Made by a program: the position numbers and the translations under genes. A stretch of 64,000 nucleotides of DNA from Mesorhizobium terrae (GTDB lineage: Bacteria > Pseudomonadota > Alphaproteobacteria > Rhizobiales > Rhizobiaceae), in contig NZ_CP044217.1 in assembly GCF_008727715.1 (NCBI RefSeq), positions 124,001 through 188,000 of the forward strand, read 5' to 3'. Every line of letters begins with the position of its first letter. The stretch's first letter is position 1. Positions 45,044 through 54,089 of the stretch are shown in pieces. The notes under the pieces were generated by a model. It ran no database searches. It was not told where the DNA came from and was given only the letters and a program-made list of their open reading frames with translations.

Positions 45044-46258
45044 ATGACCGACGACATGTTGCATGTGATAAAATGGCACAACGGCGACAAAGAATACTCG
45101 CCGTTTTCAGATGCCGAGATGAAGCGCCGGCAGGAGGACGTGCGCAGGTGGATGGCCGACAACAAGGTCGACGCGGCGCTTTTCACTTCCTATCATTGCA
45201 TCAACTACTACTCCGGCTGGCTTTACTGCTATTTTGGCCGAAAGTACGGGATGGTCATCGACCATACCAAGGCGACGACGATTTCGGCCGGCATCGACGG
45301 CGGCCAGCCGTGGCGCCGCAGCTTCGGTGACAACATCACCTATACCGACTGGCGCCGCGACAATTTCTACCGTGCCATTCGGCAACTGACTGCGGGCGCT
45401 AAGCGCATCGGCATCGAATTCGACCATGTGTCGCTCGATTTCCGCCGGCAGCTCGAGGAAGCCCTGCCGGGCGTCGAATTCGTCGATGTCGGCCAGCCGT
45501 CGATGTGGATGCGCACGATCAAGTCGCTCGAGGAGCAGAATGTCATTCGCGAGGGGGCGCGCATCTGCGACGTGGGCGGCGCGGCCTGCGTGGCCGCGGT
45601 CAAGGCCGGCGTGCCGGAACACGAGGTGGCGATCGCCACCACAAACGCGATGATTCGGGAGATCGCCAAGTCGCATCCTTTCGTCGAGCTGATGGACACC
45701 TGGACCTGGTTCCAGTCGGGGATCAACACCGACGGCGCGCACAATCCGGTCACCAACCGCGTCGTGCAATCGGGCGACATCCTCTCGCTCAACACGTTCC
45801 CGATGATCTTCGGCTACTACACGGCGCTGGAACGGACGCTGTTCTGCGATCACGTCGACGACGCCAGCCTGGACATCTGGGAAAAGAACGTGGCGGTTCA
45901 TCGTCGCGGGCTGGAACTGATCAAGCCGGGCGCCCGCTGCAAGGATATCGCCATCGAGCTCAACGACATGTACCGGCAGTGGGACCTGCTCAAATATCGC
46001 TCGTTCGGCTACGGCCACTCGTTCGGCGTGCTTTGCCATTACTACGGCCGTGAGGCCGGCGTGGAACTGCGCGAGGACATCGAGACCGAGCTGAAGCCGG
46101 GCATGGTCGTGTCCATGGAGCCGATGGTGATGCTGCCGGAAGGCACGCCCGGCGCCGGCGGCTATCGCGAGCACGACATCCTGATCGTCAAGGAAGACAG
46201 CGCCGAGAACATCACCGGGTTCCCCTTCGGGCCGGAACACAACATCGTGGGCAACTGA
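45044..46258 (+). CDS. creatinase (creatine amidinohydrolase), copy 1
   Basis: 404 residues, the length of Pseudomonas creatinase, and close to it throughout: FTSYHCINYYSGWLYCYFGR, GIDGGQPWRRSFGDN, WFQSGINTDGAHNPVTNR (catalytic His), YYTALERTLFCDH, GYGHSFGVLCHYYGREAG and VVSMEPMVMLPEGTPGAGGY. It is a metal-free member of the pita-bread (M24) fold that hydrolyses creatine to sarcosine and urea. GGAGG lies upstream of ATG 45044 and a putative LysR operator just beyond. It is convergent with the creatininase gene, which supplies its substrate. A paralogue lies at 58292-59527. Confidence 0.93.
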   Translation: MTDDMLHVIKWHNGDKEYSPFSDAEMKRRQEDVRRWMADNKVDAALFTSYHCINYYSGWLYCYFGRKYGMVIDHTKATTISAGIDGGQPWRRSFGDNITYTDWRRDNFYRAIRQLTAGAKRIGIEFDHVSLDFRRQLEEALPGVEFVDVGQPSMWMRTIKSLEEQNVIREGARICDVGGAACVAAVKAGVPEHEVAIATTNAMIREIAKSHPFVELMDTWTWFQSGINTDGAHNPVTNRVVQSGDILSLNTFPMIFGYYTALERTLFCDHVDDASLDIWEKNVAVHRRGLELIKPGARCKDIAIELNDMYRQWDLLKYRSFGYGHSFGVLCHYYGREAGVELREDIETELKPGMVVSMEPMVMLPEGTPGAGGYREHDILIVKEDSAENITGFPFGPEHNIVGN

Positions 46259-46259
46259 A

Positions 46260-46463
46260 ATGGCGCCCTATCTTCCCTTCGATTGCCCGACAAGGGTGAC
46301 GGACCGCAATGGCCGGTCCGTCTCCTATGCCACTCCGGTCTACGGACTGCTGAGCGACCTTATGGGCTGGGTCAGGCTGCGTTTCGGTGCGCCGCCTCCC
46401 CGATCCGGCCAGGGTGCCGACGAAGAAGACGGAAAATGGCCGCCGCCGCCACGTCCGTTCTGA
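46260..46463 (+). CDS. possible small protein after creatinase 1
   Basis: A 67-codon frame whose ATG lies one base after the creatinase stop, so it could be translated by coupling. The product (MAPYLPFDCPTRVTDRNGRS at the start) is basic then Pro-rich and matches nothing I know. It ends before the terminator at 46490. It may be chance. Confidence 0.35.
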   Translation: MAPYLPFDCPTRVTDRNGRSVSYATPVYGLLSDLMGWVRLRFGAPPPRSGQGADEEDGKWPPPPRPF

Positions 46464-46489
46464 AGCGCGAGCAAGCCCCGCAATGAAGA

Positions 46490-46510
46490 AAGGGCCGCGT
46501 CGCGGCCCTT
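46490..46510. terminator. bidirectional terminator between convergent creatinase and creatininase genes
   Basis: Arms AAGGGCCGC and GCGGCCCTT around GTC, with short A and T flanks on either side. The position between two convergent genes fits a shared terminator. Confidence 0.75.
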
Positions 46511-46542
46511 CTGCTGTCGTTCGCGGTCTTTCCCGCCAGGTA

Positions 46543-47316
46543 TCAGAACTCGTTCCTTAGCGCTTCGACGATACCGCCCACGCATACGTCGAGAAGGATC
46601 TCGCCCTTTTCCTTAGACGCCTGCTTCGGGGACGACAGCGTGCCGCTGCGCGGCGTCCATTCCGGTTTCGGCGGATAGACGTCATAGGGCGGGAATGTCG
46701 CCGGCGCGTGGTCGATCGCGCGTTCAAGGTCGACCAGCTGCGGATAGAGCGCCAGCATCAGGGATGTTTCCAGCACGCCGCCATGCTCGATTTCCCAGCC
46801 CGGGAAGCCATCGGGATAAAGTTTCGCGATCGTCGCCTTGTCCACGAAGTCCCAGTAGGAGAGCACGACGACCTTGACGTCGTCGATGCCGCTCCAGCGC
46901 AGTTCCCGCAGGGCAAGATCGATGCCTTCCACGATGAACCATGAGTTCTCGAAATGTCCGTTGAGCAGGCAGATCTTGCGCGCGCCGTGGCGGGCGAACT
47001 CCTTGATGACGTCGCGCAGCGCCGCCACCAGCGTCGCGCCGTCGAGACTGGTGGTGCCGGGCAGATGGTTGCCTCCGCCGGACTTCTGGTGCGACTTGTA
47101 GCCATACGTGAAAGGCGGGGCGACCAGCGCCCCGACTGCCTTGGCGATGCGGCGGGCGAACTCCGTCGGCAGCAGCACGTCCACATGCATCGGCATATGG
47201 CATCCATGCTGCTCCATCGAGCCGATGGGGATGAAAATCGGAACGGAGCCGTCGCGGACCCGGGCGTCGTAGTCGGGCCAGGGCAATTCGGCTGCAAAGA
47301 CTGTGTCGACTGGCAT
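46543..47316 (-). CDS. crnA: creatininase (creatinine amidohydrolase)
   Basis: 257 residues from ATG 47316 (GGAG six bases upstream; the ATG at 47322 has no room for a site). Pseudomonas creatininase has about 260. Metal ligands are seen in IGSMEQHGCHMPMHVDVLLP (Glu, His, Asp) and LNGHFENSW (His, Glu). Other shared blocks are YGYKSHQKSGGGNHLPGTTS, LSYWDFVDKAT and EIEHGGVLETSLMLALYP. It interconverts creatinine and creatine, the first step of the pathway. It is divergent from the LysR gene at 47413, with a putative operator between them. Confidence 0.94.
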   Translation of the reverse strand: MPVDTVFAAELPWPDYDARVRDGSVPIFIPIGSMEQHGCHMPMHVDVLLPTEFARRIAKAVGALVAPPFTYGYKSHQKSGGGNHLPGTTSLDGATLVAALRDVIKEFARHGARKICLLNGHFENSWFIVEGIDLALRELRWSGIDDVKVVVLSYWDFVDKATIAKLYPDGFPGWEIEHGGVLETSLMLALYPQLVDLERAIDHAPATFPPYDVYPPKPEWTPRSGTLSSPKQASKEKGEILLDVCVGGIVEALRNEF

Positions 47317-47367
47317 GAGCATCTCCGTGTTTTCAGGCCGAAGCATGATTGAAGCCGGTCCACGGAT

Positions 47368-47386
47368 ATGAGAAATTTATATTCAT
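47368..47386 (+). promoter_or_regulatory. putative LysR operator, site A, between creatininase and LysR genes
   Basis: ATGAGAAATTTATATTCAT, with the dyad TGA-N11-TCA. It lies 27 bases before the LysR start and 52 bases before the creatininase start, the classic position for autoregulation plus activation of a divergent target. Confidence 0.65.
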
Positions 47387-47412
47387 CATCCTTGCATGAG
47401 AGACGCTAATCC

Positions 47413-48327
47413 ATGCGCAGCTTCACGAACTTCCAGACAGACCTGCTCCGCACCTTCGTTTCCGTCATCGACCTCGGCGCCTTCACGAAAGCCGGCGACG
47501 CGCTCGGCCGAACCCAGCCGGCCGTCTCGCTGCAGGTCAAGCGGCTTGAGGAACTCGTCGGCGCCCCCATCATCAGGCAGGTCGGACGCACGCTGCTGCT
47601 GACCAGCGAAGGCGAGATGCTGCTCAGCTACGCGCGGGAAATCCTGCGCCTCAACGACGAGGCGGCCTCCTATTTCAACCGCTCCAAGATAGCCGGGGTG
47701 ATCCGCGTCGGCCTGCCCAACGACTACGCCGTCGCCTTCCTCCAGGGCGTCATCACGGAATATACGCGCCGGAATCCGGAAATCTCGCTCGAGCTGCATT
47801 GTGGCTGGAGTGCCGAGATACTCGACCGCCTGCGGGCCGACGAACTCGACCTGGCGGTCGCCATGGTCAACAATGAGCGGGCGCAGTACCTGTCGCGGTC
47901 ATGGATCGAGCGGCCGATCTGGGCGGCGGCGGAGACCGCGACGTTCGACCGGAAGAAGGGAATACCGCTGGCGGCGCATCCAGAGGGCTGCGCCTACAGG
48001 GCGCGCATGATCCAGGCGCTTGACGCCGCGCAGATTCGCTGGCGAGTCGCCTATACCGGATCGGGGATCGGCGGGCTCCAGAACGCCGTGGTGAACGGTC
48101 TCGGCGCCAGCGCGCTGACCCGCTACACCATGCTGCCGGGCATGCGCGTCCTCGACGAAATGGACGGGTTTCCGTCGCTGGCCGAAATCCGGGTCGGGCT
48201 GTTCTACAAGCACCCGCGCCTGTCGGACGCCAGCATTCGCCTGGTCAATCACATCATCGCGCGCCTTGACGAAGCAGGCGTATCCAACGACCCGATAAGG
48301 CGTGCCGGGGAACTCGATCGTCAATAA
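47413..48327 (+). CDS. LysR-family regulator of the creatinine locus
   Basis: 304 residues from ATG 47413. The HTH is at residues 10-45 (LLRTFVSVIDLGAFTKAGDA, LGRTQPAVSLQVKRLEELVG), followed by the effector domain (GVIRVGLPNDYAVAFLQGVI, GCAYRARMIQALDA). It is divergent from creatininase and is followed by the first ABC importer operon. Three similar TGA-N11-TCA sites in the region are its likely targets. The inducer might be creatinine or creatine (inference). It is related to the second LysR protein at 57297-58190. Confidence 0.93.
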   Translation: MRSFTNFQTDLLRTFVSVIDLGAFTKAGDALGRTQPAVSLQVKRLEELVGAPIIRQVGRTLLLTSEGEMLLSYAREILRLNDEAASYFNRSKIAGVIRVGLPNDYAVAFLQGVITEYTRRNPEISLELHCGWSAEILDRLRADELDLAVAMVNNERAQYLSRSWIERPIWAAAETATFDRKKGIPLAAHPEGCAYRARMIQALDAAQIRWRVAYTGSGIGGLQNAVVNGLGASALTRYTMLPGMRVLDEMDGFPSLAEIRVGLFYKHPRLSDASIRLVNHIIARLDEAGVSNDPIRRAGELDRQ

Positions 48328-48349
48328 GCAGGATAAATGCAAAAATTTT

Positions 48350-48368
48350 TAGAATTAATTTTTCAAAT
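48350..48368 (-). promoter_or_regulatory. putative LysR operator, site C, upstream of ABC importer 1
   Basis: Minus-strand ATTTGAAAAATTAATTCTA agrees with site B at 14 of 19 positions. An adjacent AT-rich stretch at 48337-48355 (ATGCAAAAATTTTTAGAAT) partly repeats the pattern, so two subsites may be present. It lies 52 bases before the binding protein start. Confidence 0.5.
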
Positions 48369-48419
48369 GTATTGGCCCTTCATAGCCTGAGATAGGCCAA
48401 AAAATGGAAGGGGAACTCC

Positions 48420-49556
48420 ATGACCGATAATCTCTCGTCATCCCGCCGCGTCAGCCGACGCGGCCTTCTTCGCGGCGGTGCCGTTCTTGGCGGCGGCATG
48501 CTCGCAACGCCCTATCTCAGCCGGCTTGCCTTCGCCGCACCGGTCGAGCTCACGATGCTTGCCTGGTATGGCCATGCCGAGCCCGACGTGGTGAGCGAAT
48601 TCGAGGCGGAGAACAACGTCAAGTTCAAGCCGAAATACTATACCGGCGGCGACAACATGCTGGGCCTCATATCGCAGTCGCCGCCCGGCACGTTCGACCT
48701 GATCCTGTCGGACGCCGAATACGTGCAGCAGCTCAACGCCGCCGGCTATATCGAGAAGCTCGACCCGGCCGACTATCCCTTCAACGACTTCTTCCCCGAA
48801 TTCCAGCATTTCCCGGGTCATTGGCAGGACAACGACCTTTATTCGGTCATCACCCGGTTCGGCTTCCTCGGCGTCGCCTACAACACCGAGGCGATCACCG
48901 AAAAGGAGGCGTCGAGCTACAACATCTACTGGGCCGAGAAGCTGAAGGGCAAGGTGGGGCATTTCGACTGGCATCTGCCCAACCTCGGCCAGATCAGCCT
49001 GCTCAACGGAAACGCCAGCCCCTACGATATCGACGCGGCGGCATGGCAGGCGGTGCAGGACAAGACGATGACGCTGCGCCCGCAGATCGGCGGCTTCTTC
49101 GACTATGGCGGCACGTTCTCCTCGCTGCAGAACGGCCAGATGCTGGCGATGGCGGGCATCGGCGACTGGATCACCGGCACGCTCGAGAGGAGCGGAGCCA
49201 AGGTGCGCAGCGTCATCCCCGAAGAAGGCGGGCTGCAGTTCACCGAATCCTTCTCCATCGGCAAAGGCTCGCAGAAGGCGGATCTCGCCAAGAAATGGAT
49301 CCAGTACATCACCTCGGCCAAGGGCCAGGTGAAGTCGGCCAACATGGCGGCCTATCCTTGCCTCATCCCGAACAAGAAGGGCTGGGAGCTTCTGGCAAAG
49401 GAGACGCCTGCCGAAGCCAAGCGGCAGGGCATGCTGCTCAACGAGCCGAACGCGATGGATCTCATCCGCGCCGGTCGCATAAAATACCGGCAATTGCCGG
49501 TCCAGCAGAGCCTTGAGGACTGGAACGACTTCTGGTCGGAATACAAGGGCTCCTGA
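48420..49556 (+). CDS. ABC transporter binding protein, spermidine/putrescine type (importer 1), Tat signal
   Basis: 378 residues. The N terminus has a twin-arginine signal (VSRRGLLRGGAVLGGGMLAT) with cleavage near FAAP. The mature part is a PotD/PotF-like type 2 binding protein: ELTMLAWYGHAEPDVVSEFE, FDLILSDAEYVQQLNAAGYI and KGSQKADLAKKWIQYITS. It is followed by two permeases and an ATPase and is placed between creatininase/LysR and the second creatinase locus, so creatinine, creatine or another guanidino compound is the likely ligand (inference). Start ATG 48420 with GGAAGGGG upstream. Confidence 0.9.
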   Translation: MTDNLSSSRRVSRRGLLRGGAVLGGGMLATPYLSRLAFAAPVELTMLAWYGHAEPDVVSEFEAENNVKFKPKYYTGGDNMLGLISQSPPGTFDLILSDAEYVQQLNAAGYIEKLDPADYPFNDFFPEFQHFPGHWQDNDLYSVITRFGFLGVAYNTEAITEKEASSYNIYWAEKLKGKVGHFDWHLPNLGQISLLNGNASPYDIDAAAWQAVQDKTMTLRPQIGGFFDYGGTFSSLQNGQMLAMAGIGDWITGTLERSGAKVRSVIPEEGGLQFTESFSIGKGSQKADLAKKWIQYITSAKGQVKSANMAAYPCLIPNKKGWELLAKETPAEAKRQGMLLNEPNAMDLIRAGRIKYRQLPVQQSLEDWNDFWSEYKGS

Positions 49557-49584
49557 CCGCGGCCAATGGCGGACCGAAGACCAG

Positions 49585-49626
49585 GCAGGGCGGGCGGCGA
49601 CGTTGCCCGCCCTGCTTGCCTTTTTT
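49585..49626 (+). terminator. intrinsic terminator/attenuator after binding protein 1
   Basis: Arms GCAGGGCGGGC and GCCCGCCCTGC around nine bases, followed by TTGCCTTTTTT. It lies between the binding protein and its first permease, so read-through would set a high binding-protein to permease ratio. Confidence 0.85.
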
Positions 49627-49666
49627 AAACCTGAAACCGACCGATCCGCGTCCGAACGGGACAGAA

Positions 49667-50512
49667 ATGCGAAAATCGATCACGCTCTACGGCCTGACAT
49701 TCTCAATGCCGATGCTGGTGTGGCAGCTGCTGTTCTTCCTGGCGCCGCTGCTCTTCCTGATCGCGCTCAGCTTCTGGTCGGTGAAAAATTTCCGCATGGT
49801 CCCGGATTTCAATCCGGACAACTGGACGCGGATGCTGGGCCGCGGGGTGTTCTGGGAAGCCTATTTCCGCACGCTTCTGCTTTCCGCCGCGGCCGCCGGT
49901 CTCACCAGCGTCCTGGCGTTTCCCTGCGCCTACGGCATCGCTTTCAAGCTGTCGGAATCGGCGCGGCGCTGGGCGGTGTTCCTGATGGTCATTCCCTTCT
50001 TCACCAGCTACCTCGTGCGCGTCTATTCCTGGCAGATATTCCTTTCCGACCACGGCATATTCAACGCCCTGTTCGCCAAGATCGGCCTTGGTCCGTTCGG
50101 GATGCTGAACTCCGTCTTCGGCGTGATGGTCGGTTATCTCACGCTGAGCTTCCCGCTCGTGGTGCTTCTGCAACTGTTCAGCCTCGTCTTCGTCGACAGG
50201 ATGCTGATCGAGGCCGCGCACAATCTGCGCTGCGGCCGCCTGCGCACCGTGTTCGAAGTGGTCATTCCGGCCGCGCGGGTCGGCCTCGTCATCGCGGCGC
50301 TGTTCTGCTTCATCCTGACGTTCGGTGATTTCGTCAGCCCGCTATATCTCGGCGGTGGCGATCCCCCGACATTGTCCATCCTGATCACCGACACGACGAA
50401 ATCCGGCCAGCAATGGCCGCGCGCGTCGGTGATCGCGCTTGCCATGATCGCCACGCTGCTCGCCGTGGCCTTCGCCGCCGTCAGCTACGCCTATCGGGAG
50501 AGGGGGCGATGA
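49667..50512 (+). CDS. ABC transporter permease, PotB type (importer 1)
   Basis: 281 residues from ATG 49667 (start MRKSITLYGLTFSMPMLVWQ). Six transmembrane helices, with the coupling loop LIEAAHNLRCGRLRTVFEVVIPA and the PotB-like end FVSPLYLGGGDPPTLSILI. It works with the permease at 50509 and the ATPase at 51342. Its stop overlaps the next start (ATGA). The terminator at 49585-49626 lies just upstream. Confidence 0.92.
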   Translation: MRKSITLYGLTFSMPMLVWQLLFFLAPLLFLIALSFWSVKNFRMVPDFNPDNWTRMLGRGVFWEAYFRTLLLSAAAAGLTSVLAFPCAYGIAFKLSESARRWAVFLMVIPFFTSYLVRVYSWQIFLSDHGIFNALFAKIGLGPFGMLNSVFGVMVGYLTLSFPLVVLLQLFSLVFVDRMLIEAAHNLRCGRLRTVFEVVIPAARVGLVIAALFCFILTFGDFVSPLYLGGGDPPTLSILITDTTKSGQQWPRASVIALAMIATLLAVAFAAVSYAYRERGR

Positions 50513-51345
50513 ACGATTTCAACCGCAACCGGCTGATCGACTGGGCGCTGAAGATCTACATAGTGCTGTCGTTCGGCTTCATCTTCGCGCCGATCGCCGC
50601 GAGTTTCGTCTTCTCGCTCAATGTCGATCGCTTCCCGTCGCTGCCGCTCGGCGGATTCTCGACCGTCTGGTACGAGACGGTCTGGAACGACCCGCTGGTC
50701 TGGCAGGGGCTGCGCAACACGCTGGTCGTCGGCGTGGTGGCATCCGTGGTGTCGACCGCAATCGGGTTCGGCGCGGCCTACACCGACTTCCGATACAGAT
50801 TCTTCGGCAAGCCGGTCTATGTCGCGCTGGCGCTGCTGCCGCCGACCATCCCCGTGGTCATTCTCGGACTTGCGATGCTGGCCTTCCTGTCCAACGTCAA
50901 CCTGTCCGGCGCGACCTATTCGGTCGTCATCGCCCATGTCGTCATGTGCGCTCCCTTCGCCATGGCGATCTGCCGGCTGCGGCTGTCGCAGATGGACCCG
51001 TCGCTGGAAGCGGCGGCGTGGAATCTGGGCGCATCCGAATGGATGGCGATGCGCCATGTGATCGTGCCCTTCTGCCGGCCGGCGCTATTCGCCGCTGTGT
51101 TCATCACCATGGCGGTCTCCTTCGACGAGTTCGCCGTCGCCTGGTTCGTTTCCGGCCTGAACGAGACGCTGCCGGTCAAGGTGCTCGGCTTTCTCCAGGG
51201 CCAGGTCAGCCCGCGCATCAACGTCATCGGCACCTTCGTCTTCATCGTTTCCATGACGCTGGTGGTCGTGGCCCAGGTCCTTCTCATGAAACGCGGAGCC
51301 GCGCCGGCTGCGGCAGTCAAAGACACCGGAGTAGTCACACAATGA
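50509..51345 (+). CDS. ABC transporter permease, PotC type (importer 1)
   Basis: 278 residues from ATG 50509. It has the PotC-type helices and the EAA loop DPSLEAAAWNLGASEWMAMRHVIVP, with FDEFAVAWFVSGLNETLPVK after it. It overlaps both neighbours by ATGA-type junctions, so the three genes are translated as a block. Confidence 0.92.
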   Translation: MNDFNRNRLIDWALKIYIVLSFGFIFAPIAASFVFSLNVDRFPSLPLGGFSTVWYETVWNDPLVWQGLRNTLVVGVVASVVSTAIGFGAAYTDFRYRFFGKPVYVALALLPPTIPVVILGLAMLAFLSNVNLSGATYSVVIAHVVMCAPFAMAICRLRLSQMDPSLEAAAWNLGASEWMAMRHVIVPFCRPALFAAVFITMAVSFDEFAVAWFVSGLNETLPVKVLGFLQGQVSPRINVIGTFVFIVSMTLVVVAQVLLMKRGAAPAAAVKDTGVVTQ

Positions 51346-52436
51346 CCGACCAGGCTCTCGTCGTCTTCGACGGCGTCGCGAAGCGGTTCGGCGCTTTCGT
51401 CGCCGTGGAGAAGATGAATCTCGACATCCGCAAGGGCGAGTTCCTTGCCATCATGGGTTCGAGCGGCTGCGGCAAGACGACCACGCTGCGTATGCTGGCG
51501 GGTCTCGAGGCGCCGAGCGAGGGCGAGATACGGCTCGCCGGCAAACGCATCAACGACCTGCCGACCTGGCAACGCGACACCCCGATGGTGTGGCAGAGCC
51601 TGGCCCTGTTTCCGTTCCTGACGGTGCGCGAGAACGTCGAGTTCAGCCTGCGCATGCGCGGCATCGAAAAAAGCGAGCGCCGGCGGCGCGTCGACAAATG
51701 GCTCGAACGGATGCAGATCGCCGAGTTCGCCGATCGCAACGTGGCGCATCTCTCGGGCGGCCAGCGCCAGCGCGTGGCGCTGGCGCGCTCGCTGGTCACG
51801 GAGCCCGAGATCCTGCTTCTGGACGAGCCGCTTTCGGCGCTGGACGCACATCTCAAGGTGCGCATGCAGACGGTCCTGTCGAACCTTCAGCGCGAGCTCG
51901 GCATCACGTTCGTCTACGTCACTCATAGCCAGTCGGAGGCGTTCTCGATGGCGGACCGCGTCGTCATCATGAGCCGCGGCCGCATCGAGCAGATCGGCGA
52001 CCCGCAGGAGATCTACCGCGCGCCGCGCACCAGATTCGTCGCCGAATTCCTCGGCTCATCGAACATCTTCGGCGGCAGCGTCACGGCCGTCGGCAACGGG
52101 GCGGTCCGCGTCGCGACGCCCGCCGGCGAATTTGATATCGCGGCCAATCCGGTAAAAGCCTTGGCGAAGGGCGACAAGGCGACCTTCGTCGTCTCTGACG
52201 ACCGCGTGCAACTCTCCAACGAGAAGCCGGCCGAGGGCATCAATGCGGTGCGGGCCTCCGTGGTAGGCGAGGAGTTCGTCGGCGCCACCGCCGTGATCCA
52301 TCTCGAAGGTCCCGACGGCATCGAATTGAAAGCGCAGAAGAGCCATGACGAGCTCGAACATCTCAACCTGGCGCACAAAGCGGACGTCTGGCTGACCTGG
52401 CGGCCGGAAGCCGGCCATATCCTGCCAGGGGAATAA
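51342..52436 (+). CDS. ABC transporter ATP-binding protein, PotA type (importer 1)
   Basis: 364 residues. Walker A GSSGCGKTTTLRMLAGLE, signature LSGGQRQRVALARSLV, Walker B ILLLDEPLSALDAHLK and the H-loop TFVYVTHSQSEAFSM, followed by a C-terminal TOBE domain (about residues 240-360) as in PotA/FbpC-type ATPases. It energises importer 1. A Q-loop reads WQSLALFPFLTV, with Trp in place of the usual Phe before Gln. Confidence 0.93.
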   Translation: MTDQALVVFDGVAKRFGAFVAVEKMNLDIRKGEFLAIMGSSGCGKTTTLRMLAGLEAPSEGEIRLAGKRINDLPTWQRDTPMVWQSLALFPFLTVRENVEFSLRMRGIEKSERRRRVDKWLERMQIAEFADRNVAHLSGGQRQRVALARSLVTEPEILLLDEPLSALDAHLKVRMQTVLSNLQRELGITFVYVTHSQSEAFSMADRVVIMSRGRIEQIGDPQEIYRAPRTRFVAEFLGSSNIFGGSVTAVGNGAVRVATPAGEFDIAANPVKALAKGDKATFVVSDDRVQLSNEKPAEGINAVRASVVGEEFVGATAVIHLEGPDGIELKAQKSHDELEHLNLAHKADVWLTWRPEAGHILPGE

Positions 52437-53010
52437 GCATCCCGCGCCGAGAATACTTTCGGACTGATGGTTGGTGACCACAAGGGCGTTCAAATATCCA
52501 ATACGACCGAGTTTGATAGGAAGCGATGAGATGGAACCGATATGGATGCTCTTTCTTAACGTAGGCGATCATGATCAGTCGCCGCGCGATCTGACATTCT
52601 ATTCTTTTATCGAAGCCTTTAGTGCTCTTAAATTGCCGTGGAAGAGCCTGACGGGGGTGAGTCGATCGGCTGGCTCTGCATTAACGAATAACCTCTTGAA
52701 GGTTGATGCCGTCCTTAAGATCTCCAACCCGGTACCGGGGCCTCGACTTGGCTGATCCAGAACGGTGTGGCAGCCAACACTGACGCTGGCGGTAGTGTGG
52801 TATTGTGTCCTGCGCAATGTGCAGAGAACGGGTGCCACGTCTTGCGACCACGCTTCGATCAGTGAAGTCATCACGATAACGGTTCCTCATGGGGTCATGT
52901 GATGTACTTATTTGCCGCCATTGGAACCGCGAACTACGGCTTTCGTGGCGGCAGCACTCGTAGGAACCGAGCAGGCCGCATTTTCCAATCAGGCGTTGGG
53001 AGTGGCCAAT
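52437..53010. other. 570-base intergenic region before importer 2
   Basis: A 94-codon frame (52471-52755) and its mirror match nothing I recognise. The base composition is less GC-rich than the flanks. The region should hold the importer 2 promoter. No copy of the TGA-N11-TCA site was found, suggesting different control from importer 1. Confidence 0.5.
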
Positions 53011-54063
53011 ATGGGATATCGTTCAGCGGGTCGCATGCTCGCGCTGTCAATGACGGTGCTTTCGCCGCTTTGCGCGCAACCTGTGCAGGCACAGGACGCG
53101 ATTTCCGTCATGAGCTTCGGCGGAGCCTATCAGGAAGCGCAACGCAAGGCGGTTTTCGAAACCTATACCGCCAGCACAGGGATCAAGATCGACGAACAGG
53201 AGTATGGCGGCGAGATCGCCAAGATAAAGGCCATGATCGAGTCCGGCAACACAACGGTGGACGCGGTGGACGTCGATGCGCCGACCTTGCTGCAAGGGTG
53301 CGACGAGGGCATATTCGAGAAGATCGATTGGGCGAAGATCGGACCCGAGGATGACTGGATCAAGGGGACGACGTCCGACTGTGGCGTGGGGACGATCGTC
53401 TATGCCACGATCCTGGCCTACGACGGGGCCAAGCTCCCGGACGGTCCCAAGACGATCAAGGATCTGTTCGACACCAAGAAGTTTCCTGGAAAGCGCGGGC
53501 TTTGGAAGAACCCGGCCACCAATCTCGAATTCGCGTTGCTCGCTGATGGCGTCGCGCCAGACAAGGTCTATGAAACGCTGTCGACCCCAGAAGGAGTCGA
53601 CCGCGCCTTCGCCAAGCTCGACACGATCAAGGACAGCATCGTTTGGTGGGAAGCAGGCGCCCAGGCGCCGCAATTGCTCGCCTCCGGCGAAGTCGCGATG
53701 ACGACCGCCTGGAACGGCCGCATCTACAACGCCAATAAGGAAGGTAAGGATTTCAGGATCGTGTGGGACAACCAGATCCTCGATTCCAACTACTGGGTGA
53801 TCCCGAAGGGCGCGAAAAATCCCGAGGCGTCCCTTGCGTTCATCAAGTATGCGGCGGAGCCAAAAGTGCTCGCGGGCATTACCAAATACATCCCGTATGG
53901 TCCGGTGCGGAAATCGGCGGCCGAGTTCGTGGCGCCCGAGGACGCCAAGAATCTGCCCACCAGCCCACAGAACCTGACGGTTTCGTTGACCCTCGACAAC
54001 GGCTTCTGGGCCGACAACGGAGAGGAAATCCGTAAGCGCTTCACGACCTGGCTCGCACAATAG
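53011..54063 (+). CDS. ABC transporter binding protein, spermidine/putrescine type (importer 2)
   Basis: About 350 residues from ATG 53011 (GGGAG upstream; longer in-frame starts to 52912 have no signal peptide logic). Signal peptide MGYRSAGRMLALSMTVLSPL, cleavage near VQAQ. The mature protein starts ISVMSFGGAYQEAQRKAVFE, typical of the PotD-like group that includes opine and polyamine binders, with VWWEAGAQAPQLLASGEVAM and NSNYWVIP-like DSNYWVIPKGAKNPEA. It heads a complete four-gene importer operon followed by a LysR gene and creatinase 2. Confidence 0.91.
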   Translation: MGYRSAGRMLALSMTVLSPLCAQPVQAQDAISVMSFGGAYQEAQRKAVFETYTASTGIKIDEQEYGGEIAKIKAMIESGNTTVDAVDVDAPTLLQGCDEGIFEKIDWAKIGPEDDWIKGTTSDCGVGTIVYATILAYDGAKLPDGPKTIKDLFDTKKFPGKRGLWKNPATNLEFALLADGVAPDKVYETLSTPEGVDRAFAKLDTIKDSIVWWEAGAQAPQLLASGEVAMTTAWNGRIYNANKEGKDFRIVWDNQILDSNYWVIPKGAKNPEASLAFIKYAAEPKVLAGITKYIPYGPVRKSAAEFVAPEDAKNLPTSPQNLTVSLTLDNGFWADNGEEIRKRFTTWLAQ

Positions 54064-54089
54064 GGCCGATGGCCGAAGGGAGGAAATCG

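Noticed and set aside
52471..52755. A 94-codon ORF before importer 2
   Set aside because: No ribosome binding site, no recognised family, and a mirror frame of similar length on the other strand.
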